64,000 nt of DNA from Pedobacter sp. MC2016-05 (lineage in GTDB: Bacteria; Bacteroidota; Bacteroidia; Sphingobacteriales; Sphingobacteriaceae). A program made the position numbers and the translations under genes. The notes below the pieces were generated by a model. That model was given only the letters and a program-made list of their open reading frames with translations. It was not told where the DNA came from and searched no databases. Below are positions 18,014 through 25,737 of this stretch, in pieces (positions within the stretch are counted from its first letter, which is position 1; each line of letters begins with the position of its first letter). The stretch is from positions 1 through 64,000 of the forward strand of contig NZ_JAPIVT010000022.1 of NCBI RefSeq assembly GCF_026239735.1, given 5' to 3'.

Positions 18014-18112
18014 CGTCATTGTGAGGAACGAAGCAATCTCATTCCTGTTTAGCGTTCTACTTCCGAAAAGGAGATTGCTTCGGACGATGAAAAATTGACC
18101 CTCGCAATGACG
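18014..18112. repeat. Palindromic CGTCATTG...CAATGACG repeat element
   Basis: A 99-bp element with terminal inverted repeats. The left arm is CGTCATTGTGAGGAACGAAG followed by CAATCTC, the right arm is GAGATTGCTTCGG ... CCTCGCAATGACG. It fills the 243-bp gap before the 18183 gene. A copy of the same family in the opposite orientation is at 54709-54801, and a partial one at 47824-47870. This kind of REP/MITE-like element is common in Bacteroidota intergenic DNA. Confidence 0.75.
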
Positions 18113-18182
18113 AAGCTTTTTAACTTGATGACATTGAGGAGGAAGCAGCGAAGATTAAACAACATACACTGAAAAACAAACA

Positions 18183-19121
18183 ATGAAAAAAATACTTATC
18201 ATACTATTAACAGCACTGTCTTTTGAATTAAAAGCCCAAGATGCCAAAGTTACTTCAATTATAAATTTCACTGGATTAATCGATAAATATCCGATAGAAA
18301 TGAAATTGGAAATGAACCAAAAGAACGATAGTATAGCTGGTGAATATTACTACAAAAAGAATGGCAATACCGAGAAAATAATTCTTGAGGGCAAATTAAT
18401 AGATGGCGAACTAAACCTGCAAGAAAGCACCTACAACATCGCAAAGCGGAAATATGAAATCACAGGGAAATTCAGACTTAATTATATAGACCAGATTTAT
18501 TTGAGCGGTAGTTGGCAAAAACCTGGTAAAAACGCAGCATATCTAACCGTAAAACTGACAGGTAGAGAAAATTTAAAGGCATTTAATCCTTCCAATTACG
18601 TTTTTCAGTACGCCAGAAATCGAGCGAAGATAGATAATCTTCCCGCCGATGCGCAATATTATTTCAATTTGGTTTTGCTTAAGGTCTTCGTAAACAAAAG
18701 CCAGCGCTGGATTTTTACAAATTTTCATGACGTTTTTATGAAAGAAGCCGAAGTTTTGCTCGAGGATCTGAATTTTGATGGTTACCTCGATATTAAAATT
18801 CCCATCTATTACCCAGGCGTAGCCAAAGGCGATTACTCTTTCTTGTATTTTATCTATCAACCCGAAAAACGTGGATTTACCCAAAGCAAACAGTTGAATG
18901 ATTTAGGTGTAATATTTTTTGATGCCGTTAAAAAACAAGCCCAAACCATAGATGCAGATGGAAGCGGAAACGAAGGAACTCAATATTACCGCTGGCAAAA
19001 TGGAAAACTGTTTCTGGTGAAAGAAGAACGGGTTTACGAAAATGACAGCTACACGCATTTAACCTATTACAAGATCGAAAACGGAAAATCTGTATTGGTT
19101 AAAACCGAAAAGAAAAAGTAA
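18183..19121 (+). CDS. Secreted XAC2610-like protein
   Basis: A 312-residue protein with a signal peptide (IILLTALSFELKAQ). The N-terminal half is a beta-rich domain (FTGLIDKYPIEMKLEMNQKN...GEYYYKK) of the kind found in small lipid- or ligand-binding envelope proteins. The C-terminal half contains LLEDLNFDGYLDIKI, a DxNxDGxxDI calcium-loop motif as in XAC2610/FG-GAP-like proteins, and a late DADGSGNEG loop. It follows a repeat element and appears to stand alone. Function unknown. Confidence 0.65.
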   Translation: MKKILIILLTALSFELKAQDAKVTSIINFTGLIDKYPIEMKLEMNQKNDSIAGEYYYKKNGNTEKIILEGKLIDGELNLQESTYNIAKRKYEITGKFRLNYIDQIYLSGSWQKPGKNAAYLTVKLTGRENLKAFNPSNYVFQYARNRAKIDNLPADAQYYFNLVLLKVFVNKSQRWIFTNFHDVFMKEAEVLLEDLNFDGYLDIKIPIYYPGVAKGDYSFLYFIYQPEKRGFTQSKQLNDLGVIFFDAVKKQAQTIDADGSGNEGTQYYRWQNGKLFLVKEERVYENDSYTHLTYYKIENGKSVLVKTEKKK

Positions 19122-19251
19122 GGGGTTTAAGGCATTTATTTTTGCGAATAATAAATCAAGAGCAACACATTTATACAATGCTAGAGCGAATAATTATTAT
19201 CTATAGAGAGAATAGAAAAGGAGGTTATCTTCAATAAAAAAACTCTCAAAT

Positions 19252-19893
19252 ATGGAAAATAACAAGGCAATTCAAACTGCTGAGCGAATAAAGTCTGCTG
19301 CGATCGGATTTATTGGCGCCGGAATATTTAGTCAGGGTACATTGTATTTCCAACCTCAATCAAACTACAACGTTCCCCGTATTTTATATCCTGTATTTAT
19401 TTATTTAGGAAATACTGGTCTGGCGGTAACAATGGTTTTGCTTGGGCTTGCACTATTGCTTTTCGGCCTTAGAAAATGGATGGGCCATGGAGGGAAAACT
19501 GGCTTATACGCGTTAGTTTCGTTGGCCTCGCTTGCACTGTTTTTCTCGATTTTAATTTTTACGGGAAAGAAAAAAACGAGTACAGAAGATTTAGTGAAAA
19601 CTTCGGAAGAAAACCGACAAAAGGGAATTGATAAAATCAATGCCATGGAAAAACCGGATTTCGGTAATCCAGAAGTTGATCAGCATTTCGCTGCTTTCGA
19701 AACACTTTTACAAGAGTATTCAACTACCTTTAAAAATAAAAACAAAGCCGAAATTGAAGCAAAGGAACAAGCCTATATGGATTGGAGTAGTAGATCAGCA
19801 GGTTTAATTCAAAAGCTAGAATCGTCAGAACAGAAACAGCAGTTTGCCCTGTATTTGGCCAAGTTATCCATGAAACGGCAGGAAGTGAAGTAG
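19252..19893 (+). CDS. Small membrane protein with a helical cytoplasmic or periplasmic tail
   Basis: A 213-residue protein with about three hydrophobic segments between residues 15 and 103 (FIGAGIFSQG, LAVTMVLLGLALLLFG, LVSLASLALFFSILIF) followed by a charged helical tail of about 110 residues rich in Glu, Lys and Gln. An AGGAGG-like stretch (AAAGGAGGTT) is at about 19217-19226, 26 bp before the start, too far to be a normal ribosome binding site. No family recognised. Confidence 0.62.
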   Translation: MENNKAIQTAERIKSAAIGFIGAGIFSQGTLYFQPQSNYNVPRILYPVFIYLGNTGLAVTMVLLGLALLLFGLRKWMGHGGKTGLYALVSLASLALFFSILIFTGKKKTSTEDLVKTSEENRQKGIDKINAMEKPDFGNPEVDQHFAAFETLLQEYSTTFKNKNKAEIEAKEQAYMDWSSRSAGLIQKLESSEQKQQFALYLAKLSMKRQEVK

Positions 19894-19908
19894 ATACAAC
19901 CGTTTAAC

Positions 19909-20026
19909 GCGTCATTCCGAACGAGTTTTCACGAGGAGGAATCTCCATGCTATGAGCACAAAATGGTGTTAAAGCAGTGAAAATAGGGAACAGATATCTC
20001 CTCGCTGCGCTGCGTTCGATATGACG
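19909..20026. repeat. GTCATTCCGAACG-type inverted repeat element
   Basis: The left arm reads CGTCATTCCGAACGAG ... GAGGAATCTCC and the right arm ATATCTCCTCGCTGCGCTGC and GTTCGATATGACG, an imperfect inverted repeat of about 118 bp. It is a relative, but not a copy, of the CGTCATTG element at 18014. It separates the membrane protein gene from the broken YcxB-like gene. Confidence 0.65.
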
Positions 20027-20066
20027 AGAGAGCCAAGCCAGAAACAAAAATTAACCTCCCCAAAAA

Positions 20067-20653
20067 ATGCAAATCACTTTAAATTACGCTTACAATCAAG
20101 ACCGGCTTAAACGAGCTTACCGCTTTAACGTTTTCCCAACGCCACGGGCGAAGTTCTTTTACTATTTCTAAGCTGTTTTATTTTTGGGGTAGGCCATTTC
20201 ATACTTGTTTATATCTGAGCCATCTACATCAAATATCCTGCTTATAAAAGCTTTAAAAAACATAATACTAGCGACATGTTAATTTGGTTGTCTGTGCTGC
20301 TCGCTGTTGCACTAAATTATTATTACCTGCCAATCTATACTTTTAAACAAAGCCCGTTTTACAGAGGTAATTTTACCGTTAATTTATTAGAGGAAGGACT
20401 GGCTTACAAACAACAGATTTTTGAAGAAAAAATCAGAAGCGAAAAAGATGGCTTTGTTGATTGGGGAGCATTTACCAAAAAAACCGAAAACGATGAGTTT
20501 ATCTTGCTATTCATCGGCAGAAAGCATTCAATTTTGCCCAAGTCATCGTTTTTAAGTATTGCTGAGTTGAAAGAATTTAGGTCGTTTTTAATGGAACAAA
20601 AACACATTAAAACAAAGAAGTTTAATGGAACAGAAATTTGGATAAATAACTAA
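20067..20653 (+). pseudogene. YcxB-like membrane protein gene with a frameshift and a stop
   Basis: The ATG at 20067 begins MQITLNYAYNQDRLKRAYR and stops at 20169. The adjacent frame continues with a first membrane segment (LSCFIFGVGHFILVYI), meets an in-frame TGA at 20216-20218, and goes on AIYIKYPAYKSFKKHNTSDM into a second membrane segment and a C-terminal domain ending at 20653. The C-terminal part (LAYKQQIFEEKIRSEKDG, FVDWGAFTKKTENDEFILLF, SILPKSSFLSIAELKEF) matches the YcxB-type domain. Two separate lesions, one a nonsense codon, point to real decay rather than only a read error. Translation of the last 125 codons from the ATG at 20276 is possible. Confidence 0.7.
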
Positions 20654-20657
20654 TGTG

Positions 20658-21632
20658 ATGGCTATTTATAGGAAAAATATCTTAGTAATCTTTCTGGCAA
20701 TTGCCGGATTTACCTTAAGTATTGCCTATGGATATTTTTTTCGCAATTTCATCCATCAACCTGACTTCAAGTTGAAAGACAGCCAATATAAATTGCTGCC
20801 AGAAGGGGTAAAGACGGAAAGATACAGTGTGACTCGTCTTTTCAAAAATTCCTACAGAGATAATCTTTCGAAGCCTTATTATTTCGCTTCAAGAAAAAAT
20901 ATCATTTTTATTAAGCATGATGAAGATAAGAGGAAACAATCATTTTATAAATTAGATAGCTCAGGAAATGTGGCCGATAGCATTACGTTCAACGATTATA
21001 GTACTATTCTCCGTGGCGATTATATTTTGCAAAACACAGGATATTCAAGCTGGATATTAGATGGCGGTACGACCACTAAAAAATACATTGAGCTTAATGC
21101 CAGTGTTGACTGGACGGAAGATAAAGTTGAAGAGGAATTTTCCAGACTAAATCAAAAAGCGACAGACGTGTTCTATTTCAAATTCGATCGCTTATGGAAG
21201 TACGATGATCCAAATAGAAATCGTGAAATAGATAAGGCCATATTTTTAATTAACGGAAAATGGGTTGCACTTTATGGTAAGAAATTGTATGTAAATCTTG
21301 ATGACCTTCCTGACGCTCAGCTACCAAATCTGGTTCCCGATAGTAAAGCCTTTGACAAATCCAACTCAATCGTCTATGTTGCTGATTATCAAAAAATAAA
21401 CCGGGTAAAAGAAAACAACTGGTATGGGTTCGCTTACATCAATTTATTTTATAAAACAGATACAATTAAAATTAAGGCGAAGTTATTCCAGAATGAAAAG
21501 CCTAAAAACGATCAAGGGAAGTATCCCACATACAATTTTGGCTACTATAAACCTAAAAATCTGCCATACGCACTCCTCTATGAAGATGATGTTTATTATA
21601 TAATTAAACCCAAAAATAGCAATGAAAATTAA
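20658..21632 (+). CDS. Membrane-anchored protein of unknown function
   Basis: A 324-residue protein from the ATG at 20658; a GTG one codon earlier is also possible. One N-terminal hydrophobic segment (ILVIFLAIAGFTLSIAYGYF) looks like an uncleaved anchor and the rest is soluble and beta-rich (YSVTRLFKNSYRDNLSKPYY, WILDGGTTTKKYIEL). No known family recognised; the layout resembles DKNYY-like envelope proteins, but this is not established. It follows the broken YcxB-like gene by 4 bp and overlaps the next gene by 11 bp, so it belongs to one transcript with them. Confidence 0.65.
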   Translation: MAIYRKNILVIFLAIAGFTLSIAYGYFFRNFIHQPDFKLKDSQYKLLPEGVKTERYSVTRLFKNSYRDNLSKPYYFASRKNIIFIKHDEDKRKQSFYKLDSSGNVADSITFNDYSTILRGDYILQNTGYSSWILDGGTTTKKYIELNASVDWTEDKVEEEFSRLNQKATDVFYFKFDRLWKYDDPNRNREIDKAIFLINGKWVALYGKKLYVNLDDLPDAQLPNLVPDSKAFDKSNSIVYVADYQKINRVKENNWYGFAYINLFYKTDTIKIKAKLFQNEKPKNDQGKYPTYNFGYYKPKNLPYALLYEDDVYYIIKPKNSNEN

Positions 21633-22059
21633 GCTGTCATTTATTAAAGCCTTTTTAATTGCATTAACAACTACCATTGGTTTTCTGATTTATGTATTCA
21701 TAAATCCTGAGTTAAATAGCGGTTATGGTGGCCTGTTTTTTTTAAGCATTAGCCCAGCTATATTAGTTGGTGTAGTGGTTTATTGTTATATCATTAAATT
21801 TTTCGATCATGCAGGTTTATTGGCGCAACATTTTATTTTTAGGTTTTCGGTTCCATTTTTAGTGATCTCGCTGGTGATTTGGATTGCTGTAAATACTGGA
21901 GACGATCCCCTGATCGAGGCTTTTCAACAATACAATTTCCATGATTATGTTAGTTACTTTTTTAATTTCGCTTTATCGGCTCTTTTGCCATTGGCAATAG
22001 TTTTTGCGGCCATTAGCGCAATGCTGGAGATAGGTAATAAAGAAGTTGTACAAAAATAA
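21622..22059 (+). CDS. Membrane protein, four predicted helices
   Basis: A 145-residue hydrophobic protein with four likely transmembrane helices (about residues 6-26, 32-56, 69-90 and 105-130). It starts 11 bp inside the previous gene and ends 12 bp before the next, so it is tightly packed in the operon. No conserved motif was recognised. It may form an envelope complex with the anchored protein encoded before it (inference from overlap only). Confidence 0.65.
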   Translation: MKIKLSFIKAFLIALTTTIGFLIYVFINPELNSGYGGLFFLSISPAILVGVVVYCYIIKFFDHAGLLAQHFIFRFSVPFLVISLVIWIAVNTGDDPLIEAFQQYNFHDYVSYFFNFALSALLPLAIVFAAISAMLEIGNKEVVQK

Positions 22060-22071
22060 ATAAGCAATAAA

Positions 22072-22896
22072 ATGGTGAAGAAATATTTAATACTGTGCAT
22101 GGTTTTTGGTCTTTTGGCTTCAAGTTGCCATAGTGAGCCAAAACCTATTGAAGCTAAGAAAAAAAGCAATATCAATGTATCTAAGTTCGACACAGCTACC
22201 AAAACTATTCATGTTTTTGTAGCGCTTTGCGATAACAAATATCAACGCATTGTTCCTGTACCAAAAGCCATTGGCAATGGACAAGATCCAGATAATAATT
22301 TGTATTGGGGATGTGCAAATGGAATCAGGAACTATTTCAAAAACAGTAAAGAGTGGAAGTTGCTGAAAACGCAAAAGTTGGATAAAATTAGGATGGAGCG
22401 TTTGGTTTTTAAACACGTCAACAAAAATTGCTACCTGGTTGCAGATGCGTATGACGGACAATTCATCAAAAAAACAACTACAGATTTTCTTTACAGTGCC
22501 GCGGGGCAGTTGAAAGACACCATCAACATAGACAAAACAACCATTGGGATAAACGGTAATGCAAAAATGGTGGCTTACATTGGCCATGATGGTTTAATGG
22601 ATTTTCAGCTGAATGAAAATTTTAGCAACGCTGATGGCAAACAACGAGATGCCATTATTTTGGCCTGCATCAGCAAAAAATATTTTGAACCCCATTTAAG
22701 CCAGGCAAAAGCAAACCCACTATTGTGGACAACCGGATTAATGGCACCCGAAGCTTATACTTTGCATGATGCTTTGAGCAGTTATATTGCTGGTGGAACT
22801 GCCGATCAAATCCGCACCAAAGGTGCTATTGCTTATACCAAATTTCAGAAGTGCAGTTTAAAAGCATCTAAAAATTTATTGGTTACCGGATATTAA
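22072..22896 (+). CDS. Lipoprotein with a possible caspase-like (clan CD) fold
   Basis: A 274-residue lipoprotein (lipobox LLASSC). Two motifs stand out. A hydrophobic strand ends in IGHDG (His172), and 27 residues on a second hydrophobic strand ends in LACIS (Cys199). This hydrophobic block plus His, then hydrophobic block plus Ala-Cys, is the known hallmark of clan CD cysteine peptidases (caspases, gingipains, clostripain). The N-terminal segment IHVFVALCDN is also followed by QRIVPVPKAIGNG, and the C-terminal APEAYTLHDALSSYIAGG looks conserved. His-Asp-Gly replaces the usual His-Gly, so catalysis is unproven. It could instead be a related non-peptidase of unknown function. Confidence 0.6.
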   Translation: MVKKYLILCMVFGLLASSCHSEPKPIEAKKKSNINVSKFDTATKTIHVFVALCDNKYQRIVPVPKAIGNGQDPDNNLYWGCANGIRNYFKNSKEWKLLKTQKLDKIRMERLVFKHVNKNCYLVADAYDGQFIKKTTTDFLYSAAGQLKDTINIDKTTIGINGNAKMVAYIGHDGLMDFQLNENFSNADGKQRDAIILACISKKYFEPHLSQAKANPLLWTTGLMAPEAYTLHDALSSYIAGGTADQIRTKGAIAYTKFQKCSLKASKNLLVTGY

Positions 22897-22923
22897 TTAA
22901 GAGTTAAAAGCTCAATTAACCCT

Positions 22924-23631
22924 ATGAAAGGATTCACTTTAATTTTGTTTTTATGCTATGCGATATCCACTTCAGGGCAGCAGAAAAAGGTTGTTTCAGT
23001 TGGGTTTACAGCCACTTATGATCAGCTTCCAAACATAAAATTCGAGCAAAGCAATCAGGCCGAATTCGATCAAATTAAACCAGCTAAAAAATTTTCAAAA
23101 CCATTACTTAAACCATCAAAAACACATCATCTTATTCCAATTAAAGAAAAACTTTTCCAGTTAAAAAAGTACAAAGATTATGGGTTAGCAGGAGGTTTTA
23201 GCGGCTATGAGTATTTAGGATACTATTCAAACCTGAAAATGTATGCACTTAGCGATAATTCCACTGTAGAAAATTTAGGATTTGGCACCATGGTACTAAT
23301 TGATAGTGTAACAGCTTACCAATACCAAATAATTTCAATAGGTGATGGCCCAGTAGAAACGCCCATTGCTTCCCCTAACGGCAAGTATTTACTTTACTTT
23401 TATAACTGGATTTACGACCCCAATAGTTGCTTTATTGGCCTGTTAAAAGTGGGAGATAGAAAACAGCCACAAAAATTTTTGAGAGAATACTCGAGCTTCG
23501 AAACTAAAAATTGGGCAGTAGAAAAAATAAAATGGATCGATGATCAAACCTTTATTGTTAAAGCTTTTAAAATTGACAAAGCAAACGGCAGAACAAAATC
23601 ATTTCTGTATTTTAGAAGCAAAATAGAATGA
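22924..23631 (+). CDS. Secreted protein of unknown function
   Basis: A 235-residue protein with a signal peptide (LILFLCYAISTSGQQ). The mature part is beta-rich, with MVLIDSVTAYQYQII and a late KIKWIDDQTFIVKAFKID strand pair that recalls beta-propeller or TolB-like strands, but no family is certain. Its stop overlaps the next start (ATGA), so it is translationally coupled to the following lipoprotein. Confidence 0.62.
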   Translation: MKGFTLILFLCYAISTSGQQKKVVSVGFTATYDQLPNIKFEQSNQAEFDQIKPAKKFSKPLLKPSKTHHLIPIKEKLFQLKKYKDYGLAGGFSGYEYLGYYSNLKMYALSDNSTVENLGFGTMVLIDSVTAYQYQIISIGDGPVETPIASPNGKYLLYFYNWIYDPNSCFIGLLKVGDRKQPQKFLREYSSFETKNWAVEKIKWIDDQTFIVKAFKIDKANGRTKSFLYFRSKIE

Positions 23632-24275
23632 AGAATTTAATTATAGCAATAGTATTTAGCTGTTCTTTTATTGCATGTACTGAAAGTAAAAAAACAGAGA
23701 GCAAGACAGTTACAGTTGGAGATACCGCAAAGGTTTTACCTTCTAAAAAAGCTGAAGGAAAGATGCTCAATCAACATAAATTGATTGAAGAGTTGACGAA
23801 GCTACAATCTGCGCTAGAAAATAAAAATCCAGAAGAATTAGGGAACTATTTTCCGTTCCCCGTAAGAGATACTGCTTTAATTATTTCTGAGGTAAACCCA
23901 GATTTTGATCAACAACGGTCAGCCAATAATAATCAATTAACCAAAGAAATGTTAATCAACCACTTTTCAAGATTGTACGACTATTGGGATTTAACTAAGT
24001 TCTCAAATCTTTTCAAGCATTTGAATTTGAAAGAACTGGAGGATAAAGATAACATCAGTAATACCCATCATATCAAAGATGATGGCTGCTATTATATTTA
24101 TTCCATTAAGGTGATAAATAAAGAAGTCATCATTTCTTATGGTACAAATTCTGATGATGCTTACAGACAGCAACATCCAGATGAGGAAGAGGTTTGTGAA
24201 GAATACCAATGGACATGGATTTTTTTATGGGATGGTCACCATCTTCAAGTTAAGAAACAGCTAATTGCAGGATAA
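23628..24275 (+). CDS. Lipoprotein, paralogue of the one at 10120
   Basis: A 215-residue lipoprotein (lipobox SFIAC). Similar in layout and motif to the 10120 protein: a charged linker, LQSALENKNPEELGNYFPFPV, a helical middle and a C-terminal beta sheet. The acidic DEEEVCEEYQWTWIF segment is specific to this copy. Two copies at opposite ends of the array suggest duplication and divergence. It is the last gene of the array. The 185 bp that follow have no evident gene. Confidence 0.65.
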   Translation: MKNLIIAIVFSCSFIACTESKKTESKTVTVGDTAKVLPSKKAEGKMLNQHKLIEELTKLQSALENKNPEELGNYFPFPVRDTALIISEVNPDFDQQRSANNNQLTKEMLINHFSRLYDYWDLTKFSNLFKHLNLKELEDKDNISNTHHIKDDGCYYIYSIKVINKEVIISYGTNSDDAYRQQHPDEEEVCEEYQWTWIFLWDGHHLQVKKQLIAG

Positions 24276-24460
24276 TTGACTTGCAGGCAGAGAATGATGT
24301 GTCAATACCTGGGCTGTACTGGCTATGGTTATTTATTGGAGGGATTTGAGATCAATCCACTTATTGTGTGAATTTTGTAAGTAATACTTTGAATAATGCA
24401 ATAGGCGACTAACAATTTGCCATTACTTTTGTTGAAGTATAATTACCTAAAATTTAGAAA

Positions 24461-25504
24461 ATGATTGCAACAAAAGGATACGCGGCACAAAACCCAGGTA
24501 CAGATTTAGCACCCTGGAATTTCGAACGCCGAGAAGTTGGACCACACGATGTTCAATTCGAAATTTTATTCTGTGGCGTTTGCCATTCAGATTTACACCA
24601 AATTAAAAATGATTGGTTTCCTGGAATTTTTCCTATGGTTCCAGGTCACGAGATAGTAGGTAGAGTAATAAAAGTTGGAGACCACGTAAAGAAGTTTAAA
24701 GTAGGTGATTTAGCTGGAACAGGCTGTATGGTTGACTCTTGTCAGGTTTGCGAAAATTGTAAGCAAAATCTGGAACAATATTGTCTGGAAGGAAATACCC
24801 AAACTTACAATGGCTTGGAAAGAGACGGGAAAACTCCAACTTATGGCGGTTACTCTGATTCAATCGTGGTAAGAGAAGAATTTGTATTGCATGTATCTGA
24901 TAAATTGGATCTTGCCGCTGTTGCCCCACTGTTGTGTGCGGGGATCACTACATATTCTCCACTGCGCCATTGGAAAGTGGGCAAAGGCCATAAATTGGCT
25001 GTATTAGGTTTGGGTGGACTGGGCCATATGGCGGTTAAATTCGGCGTGGCCTTTGGTGCTGACGTTACGGTATTAAGTACTTCACCTAAGAAAGAGGAGG
25101 ATGCAAAAAAACTCGGTGCTCATCATTTTGTAGTGACTACAGATGCTGAACAGGTTAAAGCGGCTACTGGAACTTTCGATTTCATTTTGGATACCGTTTC
25201 AGCGGAACACGACTTCAATATGTATTTATCGCTACTTAGAACTAACGGTGTTCATATTTGCGTAGGTGTTCCACCAAAACCGGCAGAAATTGCTGCGTTT
25301 AGTTTATTAGGTGGTAGAAAAAGTTTGGCAGGTTCTGGGATTGGCGGCATTGCCGAAACTCAGGAGATGTTAGATTTCTGTGCGGAAAACAACATTGTTT
25401 CTGATATCGAAATGATCGATATGAAAGACATTCAGACTGCTTATGAACGAATGGAAAAAGGCGACGTTCGTTATAGATTTGTAATTGATATGGCAACGCT
25501 ATAA
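24461..25504 (+). CDS. Zinc-dependent NAD(P)-dependent alcohol dehydrogenase, YahK/CAD type
   Basis: A 347-residue cytoplasmic enzyme that interconverts aldehydes and alcohols with NADP(H) as probable cofactor. Catalytic zinc ligands are visible as Cys41 (CGVCHSD) and His63 (PGHE). The structural zinc lobe has four Cys (Cys94, Cys97, Cys100 and Cys108). The Rossmann motif GLGGLGHMAVKFG is near residue 179, followed by an STSPKK turn that favours NADP. The length equals the family norm of about 350. It stands alone, ended by a strong terminator, and separates the lipoprotein array from the PUL. Cinnamyl-alcohol-type substrates are typical of relatives. Confidence 0.94.
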   Translation: MIATKGYAAQNPGTDLAPWNFERREVGPHDVQFEILFCGVCHSDLHQIKNDWFPGIFPMVPGHEIVGRVIKVGDHVKKFKVGDLAGTGCMVDSCQVCENCKQNLEQYCLEGNTQTYNGLERDGKTPTYGGYSDSIVVREEFVLHVSDKLDLAAVAPLLCAGITTYSPLRHWKVGKGHKLAVLGLGGLGHMAVKFGVAFGADVTVLSTSPKKEEDAKKLGAHHFVVTTDAEQVKAATGTFDFILDTVSAEHDFNMYLSLLRTNGVHICVGVPPKPAEIAAFSLLGGRKSLAGSGIGGIAETQEMLDFCAENNIVSDIEMIDMKDIQTAYERMEKGDVRYRFVIDMATL

Positions 25505-25525
25505 AAAATAGTAATTTAAGCACAT

Positions 25526-25559
25526 AGCCCAGTAAATGTCAATTTGCTGGGCTTTTTTA
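25526..25559 (+). terminator. Rho-independent terminator of the alcohol dehydrogenase gene
   Basis: Arms AGCCCAGTAAAT and ATTTGCTGGGCT form a 12-bp stem with one G-U-type mismatch and a 4-nt loop, followed by TTTTTT. It lies 22 bp past the stop codon. Confidence 0.88.
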
Positions 25560-25576
25560 TGGCTAAGATCTGTACT

Positions 25577-25596
25577 TTGGTCAGCACTAATTCTAT
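25577..25596 (+). promoter_or_regulatory. Candidate operator TTTGGTCAGyACTAATTsTA, copy 1
   Basis: This 20-bp sequence matches 18 of 20 positions with the one at 39025-39044, next to the GH51 operon. Here it lies about 140 bp before the GH2 start codon. The copy may bind a regulator shared by the two transcription units. No protein is assigned to it. Confidence 0.5.
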
Positions 25597-25737
25597 TTGA
25601 TTATTTTTCAGAAAGTTTGATTCACTTTAACTGATCATTATTTTTACTTATTTTAATTGACTTTCTGTTAAATCTTTCGTTTCTTCACAAACCTATATAT
25701 CCTAACCATAACCACGCCGGTAAAAGGCAATAAGCCA

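Noticed and set aside
22120..22587. 155-codon open frame on the minus strand inside the 22072 gene
   Set aside because: It lies opposite a lipoprotein gene with a clear lipobox and conserved motifs; the translation looks random.
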